A DNA stretch of 55,003 bases. It comes from a virus. The stretch covers positions 1-55,003 of IMG/VR virus record IMGVR_UViG_3300030328_002398; one strand, 5' to 3'. A model generated the notes under the pieces. That model was not told the DNA's origin, searched no databases, and worked only from the letters and a program-made list of their open reading frames with translations. Position numbers and translations under genes: made by a program. Positions 50,147 to 55,003 of this stretch are shown piece by piece. Numbering within the stretch: the first letter of the stretch is position 1; the number at the start of each line of letters is the position of its first letter.

Positions 50147-51211
50147 ATGACAGTAGATTTTGACAGTATATCAAAAGCAGTTAATAATCAACCCAAGTTG
50201 TTGAATGATACTGATGTGACAAATATCAGGAAGATTGTTGATGCTAACCCATCATTATTTGAATCTTCATGGGATCAACCTAAGACTAAACGTAGGGATG
50301 CTGGTGTATATTTTAAGAAAACAATAAAGGATGGAGTTGAAGTAGATAGTCCTAAGTATGCTTTTCTATTCTATTGTCCAACAGCAATAGATCAGTACCA
50401 ATTACAAGATGGAACTATATTAAATTGTCCCCTCTTTAAATATAATGATGGCACTAAAGGATTGTGGTTTGATGCTGATGGTAATATTGAGTGGGAGTTA
50501 TTACATTTATCAGATGAACCTCCAGTATTATCAGTAACTATTGATGCAATATGCCAACTTGCTTCTGATATTACTGGTAATCAAGATACACAGTCATTGA
50601 GAGAATATTTTAATACAGTAGATAACATAGAGACAGATAGACATGACTGGAGTTTTAATACTTTATGGATAAGTACTAAACATAAGTCTATAAAAATAGG
50701 TTTGAGTAAGACTGATGCTGCGTGGATTCCTGAAGATGTATATGGAATACTTGATAAAGTATGTGGATCTAAGAATAGTAATGCTTATAAGAATACTGAA
50801 CAGATGTTCAATACATTGGGTATAATGCAAGTAGAAACAACTCATACAATATTGACAACTAATGTTGAGTTTGATTCAACAGGATTAAAGAAAGAGATTG
50901 GATTTGAAATGGGTACATCATATAGTTTGGATGCACCACATGGTACTAATCCAATGGATAATTTTGGTGCCTTTAATAGCAAACAATCTTCATATAAGGA
51001 AGGTGTTCGTTTAATTATGGCAGATAGTAAAGATTATAATTGGATTAGTGATGAGTGGAGAGAACAGTTAGAAGTATGGGATACAAATACACACGTTGAT
51101 GCAGTCTTTGGCGATGTAATGGTTACATCATCCAAAGAAGGATGGAAAACTGATTTATTCTACGGGTTGTCTGGTTCCAAGACGGGACAACAACCTACTA
51201 ATTTAATATAA
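50147..51211 (+). CDS. unknown protein convergent with the adhesin gene
   Basis: 354 residues, no family recognised. Beta-rich with an N-terminal domain (GVYFKKTIKDGVEVDSPKYA) and a C-terminal domain (TILTTNVEFDSTGLKKEIGF, SSYKEGVRLIMADSKDYNW). Its 3' end overlaps the convergent glycine-rich adhesin by 9 bases. ATG 50147 starts after the P4H-like stop. Possibly a tail-associated protein. Confidence 0.6.
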   Translation: MTVDFDSISKAVNNQPKLLNDTDVTNIRKIVDANPSLFESSWDQPKTKRRDAGVYFKKTIKDGVEVDSPKYAFLFYCPTAIDQYQLQDGTILNCPLFKYNDGTKGLWFDADGNIEWELLHLSDEPPVLSVTIDAICQLASDITGNQDTQSLREYFNTVDNIETDRHDWSFNTLWISTKHKSIKIGLSKTDAAWIPEDVYGILDKVCGSKNSNAYKNTEQMFNTLGIMQVETTHTILTTNVEFDSTGLKKEIGFEMGTSYSLDAPHGTNPMDNFGAFNSKQSSYKEGVRLIMADSKDYNWISDEWREQLEVWDTNTHVDAVFGDVMVTSSKEGWKTDLFYGLSGSKTGQQPTNLI

Positions 51212-52873
51212 GTATCCGTTTCCACTTGTAGTATATTTGGTAGCACCACTACCACCTGATGTACCGCCTTGTCCTTGAGCACCAGTTTGACCGCAAGGGA
51301 ATCCACATCCATCATAGTCACCACCGCCACCTACTCCAGTTTGTCCTTGCTGACCACTCTGACCACTTGCTGAGTAACTTCCACCACCTCCACCAGTACC
51401 GCCTGTTCCTCCCTGACCTGCGTTGGTTCCACCTGCTGCTCCTGCTGCACCGCCACCTGCTCCTGTCAAATGAGTTCCAGAAATATTAACCCACCAACCT
51501 GCGGATGGATCCCAAGAGTATCCTAGACCCCACGCACCTCTTCCTCCTTGTCCGCCTTCTCCACCTGCTCCACCATCATTGTTACAATGTCTCTTTCTTC
51601 TCCAACAGAAAGTGCTGTTGCATCTACGACCACCGCCATGACCACCGCAACCACCTTGACCGCCTTTTCCTCCTTTTCCTCCTCCACCACCGCCACCTTC
51701 AGCGGAACTTAATGCACCTGCACCTTGACATGGAGTTGCAACGTGCATAGAAACTCCACCAGGCCCCCCACTACTGAGAGTACCACTACCATCTACGGGT
51801 CCTTGACTTAAGTTATATCCTGCTGGTGATCCTGCCCAACCATACGCACGACCTCCACTTGTTATTTGGAATACTATAGTATTTCCCTGTGCTCCTGAAC
51901 TAATGGTAACTGCTGGACTTCCCTGACTTCTTGAACCTGCATGACCACTCAATGTAATAGTCTTATTGATTTTTGCTCCCCATTCACCACCAAATATACT
52001 TGATGTACTCAACTGGTTCCAGTTACCAGAACAGTTTGCTTCAATCTTATTGCAAGAATTACGGAAACTACTGAAACTTATTTGACCACTTGTAGGAACA
52101 CCATTATTCTGAGATATATTTGCTATCTCACCGCCTCTATAGTAACTTGATATATTGTTTCTATTAGAACCAAAGGCACTCTTCAAAGCACTAACAGAGA
52201 TAGAACCACTACCAAATACTGTATTATAACTTTTACTTGTACTTCCAAAGGTTTGAACTGGTTCTCCTAATACATTATTACCCCACGCCTTTATAGGAGC
52301 ATCATCAGGTATTGTATTAGGATATGTTTGTTCTAATGTTAGTGGTGCAGATGAATCAGAACATGCCATTGACAGATCATTTTCATCATATACCATAGTA
52401 TATGTTGCCTCGTTATTATCCCTATCTACAAGTTTGATCTCATCCTTCCTACCATTGTACTTACCAATACATGATGAAAGGAACTTAACACAGTCCTTGA
52501 GATCCCTGTTGGCATAAGGTAAGTCAGTTAATTCTCTTCTGAATTTTGCATTGACAAATACTGTACCATTTTCATTGAAATATCTACTAAGTAATAAACT
52601 ATCATCTATAAATGGGTCATCATCATTTGTACCCACTAATATGACATTTCTTACACCAATATCTCTATCCTCATCAAACTCTTCCTTTCTAAACCATATC
52701 TTACAATAGAAATCACCAACAGTTGATAGACTTTTGTACAGATGTACATCATTCTCTGTAGTGTATTGGGAGTATTTAAACCCATCCACCTCAAGGTATG
52801 CTTCTGGATTCTTTGAGATCTCTAGATCTCTAAGCATACCTTCTTCTGAATAATTAGTAGGGAGTGATGTCAT
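51203..52873 (-). CDS. glycine-rich adhesin, gp38-like (polyglycine-sandwich type)
   Basis: 556 residues on the minus strand. Residues 1-about 280 are ordinary, with a virion-attachment-like domain and SFSSFRNSCN-type segments common in phage tail proteins. Residues from about 388 to the end are dominated by glycine (EGGGGGGGKGGKGGQGG, GAGGGAAGAAGGTNAGQGGT), interrupted by polar and aromatic loops. This matches the polyglycine-II sandwich that carries host-binding loops in the gp38 adhesin of Salmonella phage S16. A Cys/Arg cluster (RRCNSTFCWRRKRHC) is unusual. It probably caps a fibre and sets host range; the assignment rests on composition. Confidence 0.72.
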   Translation of the reverse strand: MTSLPTNYSEEGMLRDLEISKNPEAYLEVDGFKYSQYTTENDVHLYKSLSTVGDFYCKIWFRKEEFDEDRDIGVRNVILVGTNDDDPFIDDSLLLSRYFNENGTVFVNAKFRRELTDLPYANRDLKDCVKFLSSCIGKYNGRKDEIKLVDRDNNEATYTMVYDENDLSMACSDSSAPLTLEQTYPNTIPDDAPIKAWGNNVLGEPVQTFGSTSKSYNTVFGSGSISVSALKSAFGSNRNNISSYYRGGEIANISQNNGVPTSGQISFSSFRNSCNKIEANCSGNWNQLSTSSIFGGEWGAKINKTITLSGHAGSRSQGSPAVTISSGAQGNTIVFQITSGGRAYGWAGSPAGYNLSQGPVDGSGTLSSGGPGGVSMHVATPCQGAGALSSAEGGGGGGGKGGKGGQGGCGGHGGGRRCNSTFCWRRKRHCNNDGGAGGEGGQGGRGAWGLGYSWDPSAGWWVNISGTHLTGAGGGAAGAAGGTNAGQGGTGGTGGGGGSYSASGQSGQQGQTGVGGGGDYDGCGFPCGQTGAQGQGGTSGGSGATKYTTSGNGYLY

Positions 52874-52899
52874 GTACGGAAGATACTATTTCACATCTT

Positions 52900-52917
52900 T
52901 ATTTAGTTCTCTAAATA
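52900..52917. promoter_or_regulatory. back-to-back divergent late promoters
   Basis: TATTTAG (52900-52906, CTAAATA on the minus strand) and CTAAATA (52911-52917) form a perfect 7-bp inverted repeat with a 4-base centre. The minus copy drives the adhesin (start 52873) and the plus copy drives the genes from 52950. A TATAAT at 52921-52926 follows. Confidence 0.65.
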
Positions 52918-52949
52918 TGGTATAATAGATATTATGTTGCATCAATTCA

Positions 52950-53129
52950 ATGGCAAATCATCAAGAGTCTCTCGCACAAAGAGCAGAAGTCCTTCAAAAA
53001 GAGATTGTGGAATTACAAAAGCAGTTTGAATTAAAGAAGGAAGAGTTCCTTAAGGTACAAGGTGCTTTGGAAATGTTACAAGTATTAGAGAATGAAAAGA
53101 ACAATGAAGGATCTAGTGAAGGAGATTGA
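52950..53129 (+). CDS. 59-residue coiled-coil protein
   Basis: A continuous charged coiled coil (AQRAEVLQKEIVELQKQFEL, KKEEFLKVQGALEMLQVLE). It follows the divergent late promoters. Overlaps the next gene by 26 bases. Unknown. Confidence 0.68.
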   Translation: MANHQESLAQRAEVLQKEIVELQKQFELKKEEFLKVQGALEMLQVLENEKNNEGSSEGD

Positions 53130-53280
53130 TAATATTATCTTGAACCTAGACAATAAACCAGATCAGAATTATTTAAAGCATCGTGATAAAGAAGAAATTC
53201 AAATAGATGCCATTACAGATATTCCTTCTGGAATGAAAGATGCTCTTGATGTTATTGACATTAAGAACAGACAGAGATAG
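53104..53280 (+). CDS. hypothetical 58-residue protein
   Basis: A soluble charged protein (MKDLVKEIDNIILNLDNKPD). ATG 53104 shortens the overlap with the coiled-coil gene to 26 bases; ATG 53092 is the alternative. Unknown. Confidence 0.6.
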   Translation: MKDLVKEIDNIILNLDNKPDQNYLKHRDKEEIQIDAITDIPSGMKDALDVIDIKNRQR

Positions 53281-53289
53281 ACTATTGTT

Positions 53290-53895
53290 ATGAATGTATT
53301 TCCAACTCTGGTGGAAGAGTATGATTTATCTACTCATCCAAATCTAAAAGATTTTACAGAACATATAAAGAATAATGGTAAGAATAACTCACACTCATTA
53401 GCAGTTAATGGTGTGAGTTCTCATGGTGGATGGGATCCATTACAGGATGAAGTTGCTCACCCCATGTTATTTGCATTTCAACAATGTATTGATGACTATG
53501 GTGATAAGACAGGGTACTGGCCTTCAATGTTAAGTGGTTCGTGGTATAATATACTTCCTAAAGGTGGATTTACTCACAGACATAGACATGAAGGTAGTGT
53601 AATTAGTGGAGCATTCTATTGGGATTTGCCTGAAGGAGATCATGGTAACCTGTATATGATCTCACCATTAATTCCTTATAAAATGTGTGAAACACATTTG
53701 AAGCAAACTCCCTACACATTGTATGAGTTTGATGTACCTATTAAGAGTAATCATCTTTATATCTTTCCATCATGGTTAGAACATGGTAGCAGAGTTAATA
53801 ATACAAATCAAGATAGATTTACTGTTAGTTTTAATACTATTCCATTTCCTATGGAACACATGGATGAGAAAAGATTGGAAAAGGTTAAGAACTGA
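53290..53895 (+). CDS. 2OG-Fe(II) oxygenase family protein (HxH type)
   Basis: 201 residues, PF13759-type: THRHRHEGSVISGAFYW (His cluster 96-100) and the distal FPSWLEHGSRVNN with RFTVSFN. Its neighbour at 53895 is of the same type, and the two share one base. Substrate unknown. Confidence 0.82.
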   Translation: MNVFPTLVEEYDLSTHPNLKDFTEHIKNNGKNNSHSLAVNGVSSHGGWDPLQDEVAHPMLFAFQQCIDDYGDKTGYWPSMLSGSWYNILPKGGFTHRHRHEGSVISGAFYWDLPEGDHGNLYMISPLIPYKMCETHLKQTPYTLYEFDVPIKSNHLYIFPSWLEHGSRVNNTNQDRFTVSFNTIPFPMEHMDEKRLEKVKN

Positions 53896-54614
53896 TGGAT
53901 GTATTTCCTATTTTACCCACACCTTTGGGTGTAGTTTCATGTCCTTTTCATAAAGACATAAAATCGCTAGTTTTAAAAGAAATCGCTATGAAGTCTGGGT
54001 CATCCCATACAAATCAAAGTGGCGATTTTTTGTACCATTTAGACTACTATTCATTATTACATGAAGAGAAGTTTGAAAGATTGAAATATTGGATAGAAGA
54101 ACAGGGTGAAATCTTTGTAAAAGATGTAATGGGACATTATTTACAAGATACAATGATTGCTACAGATAGTTGGGTGAATATTTGTGAGAGAGGTGGAAAC
54201 CAACATGCACATAATCATGTTAATTCTTTAATCTCTGGAGTATATTATGTAAGTAAAAGTGATGCTCACTCTTCAACATATTTTGTAAGGAAAGAATCAA
54301 TGGGAGCAATTAACAGTGCTACTGCTACTTCTCCTACAATATCAATTCCATTTGAACAGAAAACAGAATTTAATCAGGAAGGCGAAATGCAAGTAAATGA
54401 AGGTGATCTAGTATTGTTCCCTTCAACCGTACTTCATGGATATAAGACAAATCGTGAAGATGATCGGGTTACTATTGCCATGAACCTCATGCCTAATGTA
54501 GTATGTGGATGGGATTATGGGTGGAGAGTCGATACTCTTACCAATAATCAAAGAATGAAAATGCACAAGAAGAGAAATCAAGGAGATCTCTTCTTATATC
54601 CAGATCTGGAGTAA
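53895..54614 (+). CDS. 2OG-Fe(II) oxygenase family protein (HxH type)
   Basis: 239 residues with QHAHNHVNSLISGVYYV (His104, 106, 108), a LVLFPSTVLHGYKTN segment and RVTIAMNLMP. Longer than its neighbour, with a C-terminal extension (DYGWRVDTLTNNQRMKMHKK). Substrate unknown. Confidence 0.8.
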   Translation: MDVFPILPTPLGVVSCPFHKDIKSLVLKEIAMKSGSSHTNQSGDFLYHLDYYSLLHEEKFERLKYWIEEQGEIFVKDVMGHYLQDTMIATDSWVNICERGGNQHAHNHVNSLISGVYYVSKSDAHSSTYFVRKESMGAINSATATSPTISIPFEQKTEFNQEGEMQVNEGDLVLFPSTVLHGYKTNREDDRVTIAMNLMPNVVCGWDYGWRVDTLTNNQRMKMHKKRNQGDLFLYPDLE

Positions 54615-54617
54615 ATT

Positions 54618-54932
54618 ATGCTTTGGGAATTATTTCACACAACTAAGTCAGGAACTAGAATATCCACTCTCTTTGAAAGTTTAACTGATAAGAGAACTGA
54701 TGCACTATCAGAAGCAAGTGCTAGATATGGTACTTCTAATTTACATGTAGTTCCTAAGTTAAAAGATAGTAGATCCACTCTTGGTTCCACTATTATTCAG
54801 GGTGTTGGTGGTTCTGAACCAGTATGGACAGTATTGGGTATAATTATGGTAATGACATTATATTACTGGTGGGGTTTGATAGTACCATTAGTAGCATGGT
54901 GGGGATTCAAGAAGTGGATAGGTGTCGATTGA
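54618..54932 (+). CDS. membrane protein, unknown
   Basis: 104 residues with a Ser/Arg-rich soluble N-terminus and two C-terminal hydrophobic helices (about 68-83 VWTVLGIIMVMTLYYWWG and 85-97 LIVPLVAWWGF). The architecture could suit a holin-like or envelope protein, but the sequence does not decide. Confidence 0.68.
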   Translation: MLWELFHTTKSGTRISTLFESLTDKRTDALSEASARYGTSNLHVVPKLKDSRSTLGSTIIQGVGGSEPVWTVLGIIMVMTLYYWWGLIVPLVAWWGFKKWIGVD

Positions 54933-54949
54933 TGAAGTGGCACATGGTA

Positions 54950-54979
54950 TTGTCACAACCCTAGAATATGGGTTATACT
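54950..54979 (+). promoter_or_regulatory. sigma-70-type promoter at the window edge
   Basis: TTGTCA (54950-54955) and TATACT (54974-54979) lie 18 bases apart. AAGAAAAGG near the end could be the ribosome binding site of a gene beyond the window. Confidence 0.5.
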
Positions 54980-55003
54980 AATAAAGTAATCAAGAAAAGG
55001 ACT

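Noticed and set aside
51259-51750. Frames opposite the glycine-rich adhesin (His/Leu-rich)
   Set aside because: Complement of glycine codons gives artificial His/Pro/Leu-rich frames.
54932-54964. Ten-codon frame after the last gene
   Set aside because: Too short and overlaps a promoter; no support.

Overview
The window is a contiguous stretch of a T4-like myovirus that infects marine cyanobacteria (Synechococcus or Prochlorococcus). Three things say so: host-type photosynthesis and carbon-metabolism genes (psbA, a psbN-like gene, heme oxygenase, talC, cp12, a DUF2997-Ycf35 pair); T4 core genes (gp32, gp33, gp53, gp48, gp4, gp54, gp26, gp51, gp5); and T4-type late promoters of the form CTAAATA or TATAAATA. 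The DNA is AT-rich and tightly packed, with many ATGA or TAATG stop/start overlaps and numerous genes under 60 codons.

Layout. (1) 1-6042: a structured RNA leader and psbA, whose reading frame is broken near its 3' end; a Mom-type DNA-modification gene; purC; small membrane and soluble proteins; a glutaredoxin; a carbamoyltransferase; an HNH nuclease. (2) 6105-18736: a probable glutamine-sensing riboswitch in front of a 54-residue protein, then a long run of small genes interleaved with def, ho1, talC, a second glutaredoxin, the DUF2997-Ycf35 pair, a 2-oxoglutarate (2OG) oxygenase, thyX, phoH, a PD-(D/E)XK nuclease and the late-transcription coactivator gp33. (3) 18733-19853: gp32 behind a perfect-consensus sigma-70 promoter, closed by a strong terminator. 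(4) 19826-23214 (minus strand): gp53, gp48, a probable gp2-like protein and gp4. (5) 23242-36526 (plus strand): gp54, a basic protein with a prohead-targeting-like N-terminus, gp26, gp51, two tape-measure-locus proteins, gp27-like, cp12, gp5, a spike and tip proteins. (6) 37541-37990: an RNA gene cluster with tRNA-Thr and a permuted two-piece tmRNA whose pieces are separated by a complete tRNA-Asn. (7) 38009-54932: a second carbamoyltransferase, a set of 2OG-oxygenase-family genes on both sides of a 2324-residue tail fibre with an S74 chaperone, and a convergent glycine-rich adhesin read from a back-to-back pair of late promoters.

How it works together. Sigma-70 promoters serve metabolic and replication genes. 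gp33 works with the phage sigma factor gp55 (not in this window) on the CTAAATA promoters of the structural genes. talC and cp12 would divert host carbon flow to the pentose phosphate pathway, while purC, thyX and phoH support nucleotide supply and stress physiology. The RNA elements (psbA leader, glutamine riboswitch, tmRNA) suggest control tied to host photosynthesis, nitrogen status and translation. The points most worth checking are the split tmRNA with the embedded tRNA-Asn, the psbA frameshift, the riboswitch, the nine 2OG-oxygenase-family genes (one apparently dead) with two carbamoyltransferases, and the glycine-rich adhesin.
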